Shown here: in pieces, positions 9,959-20,656 of the stretch
Position numbering within the stretch: the first letter of the stretch is position 1
Layout: every line of letters begins with the position of its first letter
DNA from: Bolinopsis microptera
Taxonomy: Eukaryota > Ctenophora > Tentaculata > Lobata > Bolinopsidae
Direction: 5' to 3'
DNA length: 64,000 nt
NCBI RefSeq assembly: GCF_026151205.1
Contig: NC_087084.1
Coordinates: 7,241,394-7,305,393 of the forward strand
Position numbers and translations under genes: made by a program
The notes under the pieces: model-generated
Databases searched by the model: none
What the model saw: only the letters and a program-made list of their open reading frames with translations
Told to the model about the DNA's origin: nothing

Positions 9959-11836
9959 TTTTTCTCCTTTCTCAGATCACCAATACAACAAAGACAAAGA
10001 ACCAATCGGAGACCGATATGCAATCCAACAACACGATCCATTCCAAGAGGTCCCTCACAAATAGATCTGCAAGGTGAAATGTCCCTTACTCCAGCGATAG
10101 AACTACAAGCTGACTCTTACCTTACTCCAGCGATAGAACTTCAAGGTGAAATGTCCCTTACTCCAGCGATAGAACTACAAGCTGACACTTCCCTTACTCC
10201 AGCGATAGAACTACAAGCTGACACTTCCCTTACTCCAGCGATAGAACTACAAGCTGATACATCCCTTACTCCAGCGATAGAACTACAAGGTAAAACGTCC
10301 CTTACTCCAGCGATAGAGCTGAAAGGTAAAACGTCCCTTGCTCCAGCGATAGAGCTGAAAGGTAAAACGTACCTTACTCCAGCGATAGAGCTGAAAGGTA
10401 AAACGTACCTTACTCCAGCGATAGAGCTGAAAGGTAAAACGTACCTTACTCCAGCGATAGAGCTGAAAGGTAAAACGTACCTTACTCCAGCGATAGAGCT
10501 GAAAGGTAAAACGTACCTTACTCCAGCGATAGAGCTGAAAGGTAAAACGTACCTTACTCCAGCGATAGAACTGAAAGGTAAAACGTACCTTACTCCAGCG
10601 ATAGAGCTGAAAGGTAAAACGTACCTTACTCCAGCGATAGAACTGAAAGGTAAAACGTACCTTACTCCAGCGATAGAGCTGAAAGGTAAAACGTACCTTA
10701 CTCCAGCGATAGAACTGAAAGGTAAAACGTACCTTACTCCAGCGATAGAGCTGAAAGGTAAAACGTACCTTACTCCAGCGATAGAGCTGAAAGGTAAAAC
10801 GTACCTTACTCCAGCGATAGAGCTGAAAGGTAAAACGTACCTTACTCCAGCGATAGAGCTGAAAGGTAAAACGTACCTTACTCCAGCGATAGAACTGAAA
10901 GGTAAAACGTACCTTACTCCAGCGATAGAGCTGAAAGGTAAAACGTACCTTACTCCAGCGATAGAGCTGAAAGGTAAAACGTACCTTACTCCAGCGATAG
11001 AACTGAAAGGTAAAACGTACCTTACTCCAGCGATAGAGCTGAAAGGTAAAACGTACCTTACTCCAGCGATAGAACTGAAAGGTAAAACGTACCTTACTCC
11101 AGCGATAGAGCTGAAAGGTAAAACGTACCTTACTCCAGCGATAGAGCTGAAAGGTAAAACGTACCTTACTCCAGCGATAGAACTGAAAGGTAAAACGTAC
11201 CTTACTCCAGCGATAGAGCTGAAAGGTAAAACGTACCTTACTCCAGCGATAGAACTGAAAGGTAAAACGTACCTTACTCCAGCGATAGAGCTGAAAGGTA
11301 AAACGTACCTTACTCCAGCGATAGAACTGAAAGGTAAAACGTACCTTACTCCAGCGATAGAGCTGAAAGGTAAAACGTACCTTACTCCAGCGATAGAACT
11401 GAAAGGTAAAACGTACCTTACTCCAGCGATAGAGCTGAAAGGTAAAACGTACCTTACTCCAGCGATAGAGCTGAAAGGTAAAACGTCCCTTACTCCAGCG
11501 ATAGAACTGCAAGGTGAAATGTCCCTTACTCCAGCGATAGAACTACAAGCTGACACTTCCCTTACTCCAGCGATAGAACTTCGAGGTGAAATATCCCTTA
11601 CTCCAGCGATAGAACTACAAGCTGACACGTCCCTTACTCCAGCGATAGAACTACACGGTGAAACGTTCCTTAGTCCAGCGATAGAACTGAAAGGTAAAAC
11701 TAAAACGTCCCTTGCTTCAGCGATAGAGCTGCACGGTGAAACGTCCCATACTCCACTGATAGAACTGCACGGATTACAGTCTGCAGTCACCGCAACAAAT
11801 TCCAAAAAATTTGGTCACTTTGATTTGATGCGATAG
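9959..11836 (+). CDS. Possible repeat-coded C-terminal tail of the receptor
   Basis: An open frame continues from just after the receptor stop to 11836. After a basic, glutamine-rich stretch (SPIQQRQRTNRR) it runs through about 47 copies of a 12-residue unit (LTPAIELKGKTY; variants LQGEMS and LQADTS) and ends in a non-repeated segment (ATNSKKFGHFDLMR). It is in a different frame from the 7TM exon. A donor at 9918 (ACA/GTACGA) and an acceptor at 9958 (CTCCAG) would join it in frame after YSLT, but the intron would be only 41 bp. With an acceptor at 9975 the tail instead ends early at NRSAR. A 36-bp unit lacking stops in three frames stays open by default, so the frame is weak evidence. It may simply be 3' UTR. 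Confidence 0.3.
   Translation, partial: FFSFLRSPIQQRQRTNRRPICNPTTRSIPRGPSQIDLQGEMSLTPAIELQADSYLTPAIELQGEMSLTPAIELQADTSLTPAIELQADTSLTPAIELQADTSLTPAIELQGKTSLTPAIELKGKTSLAPAIELKGKTYLTPAIELKGKTYLTPAIELKGKTYLTPAIELKGKTYLTPAIELKGKTYLTPAIELKGKTYLTPAIELKGKTYLTPAIELKGKTYLTPAIELKGKTYLTPAIELKGKTYLTPAIELKGKTYLTPAIELKGKTYLTPAIELKGKTYLTPAIELKGKTYLTPAIELKGKTYLTPAIELKGKTYLTPAIELKGKTYLTPAIELKGKTYLTPAIELKGKTYLTPAIELKGKTYLTPAIELKGKTYLTPAIELKGKTYLTPAIELKGKTYLTPAIELKGKTYLTPAIELKGKTYLTPAIELKGKTYLTPAIELKGKTYLTPAIELKGKTYLTPAIELKGKTYLTPAIELKGKTYLTPAIELKGKTYLTPAIELKGKTSLTPAIELQGEMSLTPAIELQADTSLTPAIELRGEISLTPAIELQADTSLTPAIELHGETFLSPAIELKGKTKTSLASAIELHGETSHTPLIELHGLQSAVTATNSKKFGHFDLMR
10066..11775. repeat. 36-bp minisatellite, about 47 copies
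   Basis: Units contain CTTACTCCAGCGATAGA. A homogeneous central block of about 31 units encodes KGKTY-type repeats. It is flanked on both sides by mixed units (GEM and ADT types) like those filling the duplicate array at 20657-23245. Two subtypes of the central unit differ by GAGCTG/GAACTG. The pattern indicates recent local amplification of one unit type. Confidence 0.95.
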
Positions 11837-11888
11837 CCCATGTAAAGTGTTTTCCATTTTTCAATTGAACATTTTGTTTACTTTATTC

Positions 11889-11894
11889 AATAAA
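11889..11894 (+). terminator. Poly(A) signal downstream of receptor gene
   Basis: AATAAA about 50 bp after the end of the repeat frame, inside a segment conserved in the duplicate (23361-23366). A further AATAAA-like motif lies near 11932. It probably marks the 3' end of the receptor transcript, placing the minisatellite inside the mRNA. Confidence 0.45.
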
Positions 11895-13767
11895 GTTATA
11901 TTTATTTGTTCCATTGTTTTGTAAAACAAATAAATTTGATACGGTATAGTTATTTTATTTGTTTTTGTATCTATGATTGAGTAATTTCATGTACAATTAA
12001 TATCGTTAAACGTAATTGGATTTATTAATTGGACAAGTATTAGTAATTGAAATTCTTTCCCACTATTAAATGTTTTAATTGTATTTCCGTTTCGAATACT
12101 TAAAAGATGATCATCGCATCAAACCCATTTTGCTTGTTTCAACTTTAAATCAAGGATCTGAGAATATTCCCGTAGATTTTAGCCCCACTTTTCATTGGCT
12201 AAAATCTTGAAGTTTCATATCACAAAAAAAAGTAAAATCCTAATTTTTGCACCAAAATATACGTGGTACTAGTCGTACTTTTCAATTTACGTATTTAATA
12301 TATACTTTAAGGGTCCATACTTCTCATCTAAGGATCGCAGTATCGTTCGTACTCATTGATCAACAAAACGAGGGCATTGCAGACGAATGGCCTAACTTTA
12401 TGTTATACAATATAACGGGACTAAGGAAATCAGAGCGCAACATCAACCGTAATGCTAATAATAACTCTGTCCCATAAGCACGCCATCACAGAATCAATTT
12501 CACTGCATACCATCTCAGTTACACTGCCATCAATTCGCCAGCAAAAACGGCATGACGCTATGCGACTGATAACAGTCGTTAAATTTTAAAAACTTTGGAA
12601 TAGCTAGCTAGCAGTAGCTATGCGCCTGTTTCCACTCTAACAACTCTAAAAGCATATTAATATGATAATTTCAACTAAAGGCAACTTTATATGTGCTCAG
12701 CTATGTTTTGTTCGACAAGCTCTATTATATACATTTTAATCGTTTTAATGAGATCTAATCTTGTATGAGTTTTGAGTTTTGAGTTTGAATTGATAACACT
12801 TATTATATATATTATTTTTTGAGTAAACATTGGCTGGTACTTCGGGCCGGTCCCCAACAAAACAAAAAAAATAGCTCAGATAGCAAGTATATTGCATGAT
12901 TGTTATAATGGTGGATATGACTGAATGATTTATGATTATTCAGAATTATAATATGAATAATAAATATAAAATAAACAAACGATAGATTTTGAAAGATAAG
13001 CGGAAACTGATAGATATGATGGTTAAGAAATAGTAATAAAAAGCGGGAACTCTTCGTACGTTTTGTAATGGTTTGACCAATACGAGGTCGCGTCTTCAGT
13101 CACGTGGTCTCTCCACTAATATATAATAGGGAGCTCTATGTGGTGTGATTGGGCAATACGCTGACGAATAAACTCTCCGGAGTCCGGACAGAGTGTTTCC
13201 TGATATGATCCGTGTGCTCAGTTCTTCTTTATCAGTTTAGTTGACCGTTACTACATTACTACAGTAATGATCTCATAATTTTGTCGGAGAGTCTACGGTT
13301 ATAACTATTAGCTCATATTTTCTGATTCTGCCTATTTCCTAGTATAGGCCTTTACCGACTCTATAAAATGTCCAGAAAATTCACGGGCTACTTATTATAT
13401 TTATTATCATGTCGAATTAATATCTATTTTTGTTGTATTTAGCATTACAATTATTAAATTAATTTGGCAGTTGCGTGTCGTTATTCGTTATTTTCTTTAT
13501 TAGTCATTTATATTATGTAAAGGTAAGATTTCTGTTTTTCTACCACAACCTAGACATTATGCTAAGTCAACCGTTGATTATATGAAAAATTTTCGATTTA
13601 AAAGACTTTTATTTCACTGAAAGATAGATAAAATGAATGATAACACATTCTACAGTAATTTCATTTTATAACATTACAATAACGAACAGTTAACTTTAGT
13701 TAAGTGGGTGAAACTATTTGCAAATTAACGCTCAATCTCTAGCTTAATATATTTGTATTGTTATCAG
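11895..13767. other. Receptor 3' flank; possible solo-LTR-like block
   Basis: 11895-12340 and 12957-13500 are duplicated at 23367-23810 and 23811-24330. The 620 bp between them (12341-12956) is present only here and holds no gene I can see. 13050-13260 has an LTR-like arrangement: a TATATAATAG box near 13120, then AATAAACTCTCCGGAG about 45 bp later. No matching second LTR, primer site or internal domain was seen, so this stays a suggestion. Confidence 0.35.
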
Positions 13768-13848
13768 CACAGTGGCGCAATCGGTTAGACATTAGCCTTA
13801 TTTCACTGTCTAACCCGGAGGTAGCGAGGTCGAGTCCCGACTGGGTCT
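13768..13848 (+). other. tRNA-like sequence (SINE head or tRNA relic)
   Basis: It has an A-box-like AGTGGCGCAATCGGTTAGAC and a B-box-like GGTCGAGTCCC at normal tRNA spacing, plus a TTAGACA/TGTCTAA hairpin between them. A four-pair T-stem with a seven-base loop can be drawn. The acceptor ends do not pair convincingly, so it is more likely the pol III promoter of a SINE, or a tRNA relic, than a working tRNA. Confidence 0.4.
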
Positions 13849-14001
13849 AAATCTCAAAGTTTGCAAAAATCAGTTATATCGTAAACGTTCACTCATCACT
13901 GAGCTGTGCAGTCACACATAAAAGGCTTGTGTATACGTGTTTCATAACAATAGAACTAGTCACCCACTAACGTTATTCCAGTTTCCACCGTAATATAAAA
14001 T

Positions 14002-16227
14002 CTAATACCGTATAATACGAGCAATGTTCCTCAGTTTATCTAACAAAGGTAGCATGTAAGGTGTATCGTCTAATGTTTTACCCATACCTGGGCACATAAA
14101 AACAGAGCAGTGTACACGTGCTCTTGATAACATTAAGTAAAGTCTACTCAGGTCATTCTCCTCATTGTGCTTCCCCAATCCGCACACGATTATCACAGCA
14201 GGCCACTCAGCTGAGTAACTATAATAAATTTTACACACTGAAATCTTACTACCGGTGTTATCATGTCTCATAGTAATATTGTTCTTAGCTAATGATACTG
14301 CATCACTACTAGTGACATTACTAGTTACTATACCTATAATATCAGAATAATTTAATTCATGTGTAGCACACAATCTATCTAACTCAATATTAAATACACG
14401 TACAATACTATCAACATTGTGATAATTAAAAACATGCATTACAGGTAATGGACCGTGTATGAAGTGTCCTGGTGATTGTGTGGGTAAAACTAAATCTAAA
14501 ATATCTGACGAGGAGAAAAATAATTTAACAAATTGATCTCTGATTTCAGATAAAATATTCGATAAATCTAACGTATTTCTTAAGTTCATAGATAAAGTAG
14601 CCCTTTGATAAGGTTTTAATATATCAATGATTGAATTAGCTAAGTTCAAAATGGTTGATTGAATGTCAGAAATATACCAAACCTGAGTAAAATCACAAGC
14701 TATCCACACATTCTTATCTGCTGATAATTCTAATAACTTGTGAATCAGTACAATAAACTTTTCAGCTGTGGTACTAGATTTAATTATTCCCTGTATATCA
14801 TCAACAAACAAATGATAACCCCTCAGTAGACTGAGTTTATCTGTTAACTGTTTGGTATCTGGATAACATGTTATCTCCACAATAACAACACTACACAAAC
14901 TCTTTGTTATTAGATCAGCTAATTGTACGGGAGTGGGATTATGTTTTTTACTAGTACTTATCAGTTTGTATTTTATACTAGCGTTATCTAACGCACTTTG
15001 ATAATGCTGCGAATTGTTTTCGTCTCCAGTAAACTTAAATACCACAACTTTATTGTCTTTATCAGATTGTATTAGCTGTATTATCTTACCACACAATATG
15101 ACAGTCTTTCCGGTCCCTGCGGGTCCGTTGATCCACAACATATTCTCACTTGAATTAAACACACTATTTTGCTGTGTGGTTAAATTTAGAACCCCAACAT
15201 AGTTGCTTATGACATCGGGAGCTTTAACAACCCCGGGATTTTGATCACGTCTGTTACTTTTTTTAGGCTCGAAAGTGATGCGACCTTCCTTAAGTTGTTT
15301 GTTGACATCCATAATACATCGTCCTAAACTGCACTTGGATTTATCACACGTGTTTCTTTCCGTGGCCCATATGGCTAACAAAATGTTCCGTGCTTTTTCA
15401 TGAGAATCTTGATCTAATCCAGCTATTGGTATTCCTGTACTCGATACTGTTTTGTTAGAAACTCTTCTAATGGATGATATGCCCTGAGTTACATTGGTTA
15501 CCCACCAAGCACGAAAATCATATACATCTTCTTCAAATATGATAGTCGACAGTTCATTATCACTTAACCGGAGTTCCGTCATCTCACTAAATTGAAACTC
15601 ACTTTTAAACCGATTACTGAAATTAGGGTACGCTGTGAACTGAAGAATATTTGCGTCCTGGTCAATACATCTGATCAACTCCACTACCTTGTTTCTCTGT
15701 TTAATTGACTTCTGGAACGTACCATTCAATGCTCTCAACTGCTGTTCTCTGTTACACTCAGGTTGCCAGTCCTCGCCAATTGAACACAGGTGGGAGTCTG
15801 GTTCACATTCCACGATCTCTCCAACATTTTCCATGTTCTTTACCTCGATAACAATGAAACTGTCCACACAAATAATGAGAAAGTCACATTCCCCGTCCTG
15901 ATCCCATGCCTTTTTGCATTTAGGACATCCTTTTCGAATATGACTTTTACCTGCACACAAACGAAATTGATGGTGAGTGTATTTGAAGCTGTGGAGAACA
16001 ATAAAGTTTCCATCTACCTCTTCCAAAGCCCTATACACCTTAACTTCAGTCTCGTAGTCCGACTGATGTCGTTTTTCAAGTCTAAAGCTGGGACCAGGCT
16101 GATCTTCATCTGGGTATATATCTATGTAGGTCTGCTCTGGTGCTCTTGGAAGCATTGTGGGCTTGTAATCAGCCGTTGAGCAGTATTCTTCGTATATTTG
16201 TTTGCCATTTTCTAAATATTTATCCAT
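14002..16227 (-). CDS. NERD-domain superfamily 1 helicase, intronless
   Basis: 741 residues in one uninterrupted exon. Residues ~55-200 look like a NERD (nuclease-related) domain: ETEVKVYRAL (59-68), ECDFLII (113-119) and the catalytic-type VIEVKN (126-131), with a CPKC pair at 101-104. From ~345 there is a UvrD-like SF1 helicase: Q-motif TTQQ (350-353), Walker A GPAGTGKT (368-375), Walker B VDDIQ (475-479), an NLR motif (548-550), and AEWPAVII plus YLMLSRAR (697-704) for motifs V-VI. NERD domains belong to the restriction-endonuclease-like fold and are often joined to helicases. Inferred role: nucleic-acid unwinding with possible nuclease activity, perhaps genome or RNA defence. Absence of introns beside a spliced gene suggests retroposition, transfer or mobility. 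The start is the first methionine of the frame. Confidence 0.75.
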   Translation of the reverse strand: MDKYLENGKQIYEEYCSTADYKPTMLPRAPEQTYIDIYPDEDQPGPSFRLEKRHQSDYETEVKVYRALEEVDGNFIVLHSFKYTHHQFRLCAGKSHIRKGCPKCKKAWDQDGECDFLIICVDSFIVIEVKNMENVGEIVECEPDSHLCSIGEDWQPECNREQQLRALNGTFQKSIKQRNKVVELIRCIDQDANILQFTAYPNFSNRFKSEFQFSEMTELRLSDNELSTIIFEEDVYDFRAWWVTNVTQGISSIRRVSNKTVSSTGIPIAGLDQDSHEKARNILLAIWATERNTCDKSKCSLGRCIMDVNKQLKEGRITFEPKKSNRRDQNPGVVKAPDVISNYVGVLNLTTQQNSVFNSSENMLWINGPAGTGKTVILCGKIIQLIQSDKDNKVVVFKFTGDENNSQHYQSALDNASIKYKLISTSKKHNPTPVQLADLITKSLCSVVIVEITCYPDTKQLTDKLSLLRGYHLFVDDIQGIIKSSTTAEKFIVLIHKLLELSADKNVWIACDFTQVWYISDIQSTILNLANSIIDILKPYQRATLSMNLRNTLDLSNILSEIRDQFVKLFFSSSDILDLVLPTQSPGHFIHGPLPVMHVFNYHNVDSIVRVFNIELDRLCATHELNYSDIIGIVTSNVTSSDAVSLAKNNITMRHDNTGSKISVCKIYYSYSAEWPAVIIVCGLGKHNEENDLSRLYLMLSRARVHCSVFMCPGMGKTLDDTPYMLPLLDKLRNIARIIRY

Positions 16228-16305
16228 TGTTGATCACTCGATATATCTGAAATGAAATCATCTATGAGAGGGATCGATGCAGATTGAAAAATAGAATATT
16301 CCAGG

Positions 16306-16314
16306 ATATATATA
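16306..16314 (-). promoter_or_regulatory. Candidate TATA box of helicase gene
   Basis: Reads CTATATATA on the minus strand, about 80 bp upstream of the start codon at 16227. The region is AT-rich, so chance is possible. Confidence 0.25.
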
Positions 16315-16398
16315 GGTTCTTATAATATTACACAGCTCTTATAGTACATATTTATCAAACTTAATTTTTCAAAATTACTCACTCGTTCAGTGGTCGTT

Positions 16399-17575
16399 CA
16401 GTGGTCGTTTAGTGCCTTGAAAAAGTTCAATGTACAAAGTTTCTTGGGGTGATAATAGACGAACAGCTAAGCTGGGAACCACATCTTAATCATTTATCTT
16501 TAAAGCTGAACTCCAGTATTGTATCAATTAAGAGAATTTGCAAATTCATTCCCAAATCTGAATATTTGAAACTATACAATGCTCTTTTTATGTCACATCT
16601 TAGCTATTGTATAAGTTGCTGGGGTGGTATCCCTAAACATAAGCTGAATAAAATCTTTGCAATTCAAAAACGATGTATAAGACTGCTATTTGGTAACATT
16701 CCCAATTTTGATCATAAAGAATACTATTTAACCTGTGCACGTTCAAGAACTTATAACGAACATATGGCTAGCAAGAACTACTGTCTTGAACACACTAAAC
16801 CGCTATTCACTGAGCAGAAAATTATGAACCTGGAGAATCTGCACATGTACCATACATTTATGGAACTATTCAAAATTCTTAAATTTGATGTCCCCCAGTC
16901 GATTAAAGATCTTTTCAAGTTCTGTCCTAGAAATGAAAAACTTCGTCTGATTGTCCCATTACTGAGGTTAGATATCTCCCAACAGAACTTTTTGTACACC
17001 TCTACGAAAATTTGGAATGACCTCAGCCCCTATGTATTCGAAATTTGTGATGCTAATAAGATGGGATAATAATCCCGGGTTCTTCCAAGAATTCAGACTT
17101 GTCAGCCTCGTCAGGTATTATTAAATCTAACCTTAAAAAGCACTTGCTATCCCTCCAAAATCGAGATGACCCTAATACATGGTAACTACTTTATATTATA
17201 TCTCAAATTCTAAATCCGGTACGGCTCTGCACACATGATATCTCTCTCTGCCATGAAACATGGCTAACCTTTTAAACTATAATTTAAAACCTAAACCTAA
17301 ACTAAAACTCAACTGGGCTCTCCTATGTCACCAAACTAAACCAATAAGTAATTTTATATTATTATATTCTTCTATATTTGTATAACAAGTATATTGACGT
17401 AGTGGATGGTTGAGGGGGTTTCAAGCACAGGTCACTCTCAAATCCTAAAGATAAGCAGTGGCCTTCGGCACTTGAAACCTCTTCAAACCTCCCCTGATTT
17501 ATTTATTATTGATATTGTTTGATTGTGCCGTAAAAATAAATATTTGTTTTATTAAAATATTTGTTTTATTAATTC
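16399..17575 (+). pseudogene. 5'-truncated CR1/Jockey-like LINE, C-terminal RT part
   Basis: The fragment enters at TKFLGVIIDEQLSWEPHL, the conserved block after the RT palm in CR1/Jockey LINEs. It continues with HLSYCISCWGG and IQKRCIRLLF to a stop at 17069. The last coding block (KSNLKKHLLSLQNRDDPNTW) resumes in another frame up to about 17182, so there is a frameshift. The 3' UTR runs to an A/T-rich tail near 17575. The RT catalytic core and endonuclease are missing. It lies between the helicase gene and the receptor duplicate. Confidence 0.75.
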
Positions 17576-19251
17576 AATAGAGGGTCCGAGGTTTGTTTCA
17601 GTGGTTCGTTTCCTTATTGTCCTAACAGTATAGTTATAATAGTTGCGTCAAAAGCCAAATATTTTCGAATTATAATTAGGACTAGGAGTAGGAGCAACGT
17701 CTGAGCATCAAATAATAAGAGCTGATAAAATGTTTATTACTTTCTTGAAAAGAGACGATTTTTGTTTCTATAAAGCAGTGTGTTGATTCCAAAAATTAAT
17801 AATATTATTTATTATGCTCCAAGGCAATTAAGTAATTTCATTGTTTTATTATTTGTAACTTTGTAACCCTTTTTCTCCAAAAATTGTGGCGCTTCTAGTT
17901 CTACAATAACTATTATACATATAGAATGTAAATGCACATTTCATCTCTATATATATTGCAATAAGTACATAAAATTTATTATATATATATGAGTCTCAGT
18001 CAAGTTACTAGCTGGTCGGATTGTCCCCAATTGTGAAATTGCCGTGTTGATTTTAGATTAAATGCTTCCCGGTTATAGAGTTTTCAGATATGAAATTTCT
18101 TAGTCCAGATCATTTTTGCTCAGACTAGTGTACTTTCATCATTAATTTAGCATTGGTTCAATGATATTTATTTTCCACCTGAACAATCATTAAAATTATA
18201 CAAATGAATCATTCTATTTTGGTACCTGCTGTTCAGATCTATAGGATTTAGAGACTGTCAAGATGGAATATGAGTTGGTTGTATCCGCTATTAACTATTT
18301 CTTTGAACCGATACCTGAAATATACTCTCATGTTACTTTCAAATGCTTTTACTTTTTAAGCGGCGTATTCATGGCAGCTGTAGTTTGTACAAATATAACA
18401 TTAGCCATGCCGTAATTGAATCGCAATTAGATAACTGAAATTTAGTATGAAATTGCTAATCAATAATGATTCACAGAAGGAAGATTATTTCGTCTAGATT
18501 CTATAAAACGTTTACAAACCTGATAACCTGGGTAGGAGAGTGTCTTCACAAGATAGACTACAGTTAGGAAGTAGTTGCTCGAGTAAGTTGGTTTGATCCT
18601 GTACTTCTTATCACTGAAATTTGATAAACTCTGCGTGAGTTTCTTTATCTTACAGCTTTAAAATAGCACGGGGCAGTTATATTCTAAAATGGTACTCATT
18701 TAGATGTCCCTCACATAAATCGAGGAATTAATTAATTGATATTAAGTAGGTAATTAAATAATCAAGAACAGCCCCGTAGTCAAGATTATCTGCCAAGGCA
18801 GGCGAGTCCCAACAGACAGCTAAGGAACAGACTACGCGGAGCCTCAGGAAACATTTTGAGAAAATTTAAGAATTTTGCCACATTATCTTGCATTCTTTCA
18901 CGTACCTGCCAAGAAGTTATATAAATGTCTCGTCAACAAAGATGCGTCGATTAGAACAAGCTATCAAATCAGGCCAGGTTTTATAGTGTAAGCTTATAGT
19001 GTAAGCTTACAAAGGCACGAGATCGAGAATAAGAAAGGAGTCACAACGTGCTAACGAATTAATGCGCCACGTGCACTTCACGTAACCCGTCCGAGAGAGC
19101 TCAGAATACCGAGTTTATATCAGCAGGTAAAGTAACTTGATGAGTAGGGTGGCATTTCATTATATCACTGTGGTGTTATATTACATAATACATACCTACG
19201 AATGAGCTCAATACACATACTAGTAGACGGGCCAAGACGTCGAGTGCTATA
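17576..19251. other. AT-rich intergenic stretch; no gene seen
   Basis: I searched both strands by eye for exons with plausible splice sites and for the pentraxin exons expected upstream of the receptor duplicate. Neither was found. Short AT runs and a small duplicated TTATAGTGTAAGC motif near 18981 are the only structures. Confidence 0.5.
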
Positions 19252-20543
19252 AAAAGGAATTATTTGAACGATCAATACTAATATCGTGGAGTTTAACCGT
19301 TCTTCTAACGTCTTTGATAGGAGACAGTGTCATTCTCATAGCGACTATAAAATATAACGCCATCAAACATCACTAAGTCATAGTAGACGTGATGCAGAAC
19401 ATGGCTGTTTGTGATCTCCTACAGAGTGTATTCATCGTGTTACCCCGCACTTTGGTATTGATAACAGATCGTTTGGTAATATGTGCATTTCTCTGCCACA
19501 TAGAGGCGAACTTCAGATGGATAAGTTTTGCATTGAACGTGTTCCTAACATGCAATTTAACTTCACTGAAGCTTCTTACCGTGAAGTACCCTTTGAAAAC
19601 AGGTGCCTGGTCCTCCAGGTTAGGTTAAAAAATTTGTGCTGTTCTAGTATGGCTTCTGGCTGTGGGAGTCTACGGCCCGATACTATTGTATAACATACTT
19701 TATTTAAGACATACTATCCACTTTAGTTACCATGACTATCAGTGTAACTATGATTACAACACAATAAATTTGGTGTGGTACTGGTGGTATTTGTTTGCCG
19801 GTGTAGGTTCCATGTGTATCATTTGCGCAATCATTATCGTCGTCTCATCAATACTTCTGCTTGTGGAGGCAAAAAGAGTAGCTGCTCGCTTTGGAGAAAC
19901 ATTGCGGTGGGAGGGTGTAACCACGGTGTTGCTCACTGTTGTACTACTACTACTACTATGTCGGAGCTAAGTCCGATCTACGCCAGAAAACCCCCTCCAT
20001 ATATCCTTGTCCCGCATCAGGGTTCGCAGTTCCTCTTTAGAGTTTGTCCCAACTTCCTTCAGTAAAATAGACAAGTAGCTTTGTCTTGGTCAGCCTTGCT
20101 GTGCTCTACCGTGCGTAGGTTCCCATAAGACTAAATCACTGGCAAGTAGCTCAGGATGTCGGATGCAGTGTCCCGCCATTTAGTAGTACTAAAGCGAACA
20201 ACCATCCCCCTGTTCGCTAGGGCCGTTACTGCAGAAAGCCTCACGTCTAGAACAATTGATCATTTGTCGCTCCTGATCCTAGAGCATCCTTGTCTCGTTA
20301 CTTGTCACATGCACTTTTTCTAAAGAGGAACTGTATAATGATATACAGAAAGAAAATCTGGATTAGATGTTGTAGTAGTGACAATTTCGTATCTCTTAAG
20401 TTTTGGGATAGCAGCTGCGACGCAAATTTTGAATATGAACTTCAGAAACACAACCGTACGCCCCATAGTTTACTTGCAGTACTTCAGTATCATGTCTAAC
20501 TTCTTTGTCTATTCGCTAACAGTACGAAGTTTTAGAGCGTTTT
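19252..20543 (+). pseudogene. Decayed duplicate of the receptor 7TM exon
   Basis: It matches 9091-9941 closely, starting just before TM1 (ILISWSLTVLLTS) and ending at RSFRAF with a stop. It is disabled by TAA codons at the start of TM2 (HH*VIVD) and before TM4 (LG*KICAV), and by a 425-bp insertion inside TM6. The signal-peptide and pentraxin exons are absent. It continues into its own copy of the 36-bp minisatellite and the same 3' flank, so the unit copied was the last exon plus downstream DNA, about 10 kb away in direct orientation. Confidence 0.85.
19944..20368. mobile_element. 425-bp insertion in the receptor duplicate
   Basis: It interrupts sequence that is continuous at 9766-9770 of the parent copy. 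It is flanked by GTTGTA on both sides (19938-19943 and 20369-20374), a likely target-site duplication. It starts with a (CTA)n run and has an internal inverted repeat, GTTCCTCTTTAG (20028-20039) versus CTAAAGAGGAAC (20320-20331). No coding capacity; it looks like a SINE or short LINE tail. Confidence 0.7.
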
Positions 20544-20656
20544 AAAGAATGAATACAACCAATACAACACCAATACAACAAAGACAAAGAACCAATCAGA
20601 GACCGATATTCAATCCAACAACACGATCCATTCCAAGAAGTCCATCACAAATAGAT

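Noticed and set aside
10141-11805. Minus-strand open frames of 554 and 409 codons across the 36-bp array
   Set aside because: A stop-free 36-bp unit stays open in several frames; no start context, splice sites or unique coding flanks on that strand.
13050-13260. LTR retrotransposon
   Set aside because: TATA and AATAAA spacing is LTR-like but no second LTR, primer-binding site or gag/pol was seen; its second copy is part of the receptor segmental duplication.
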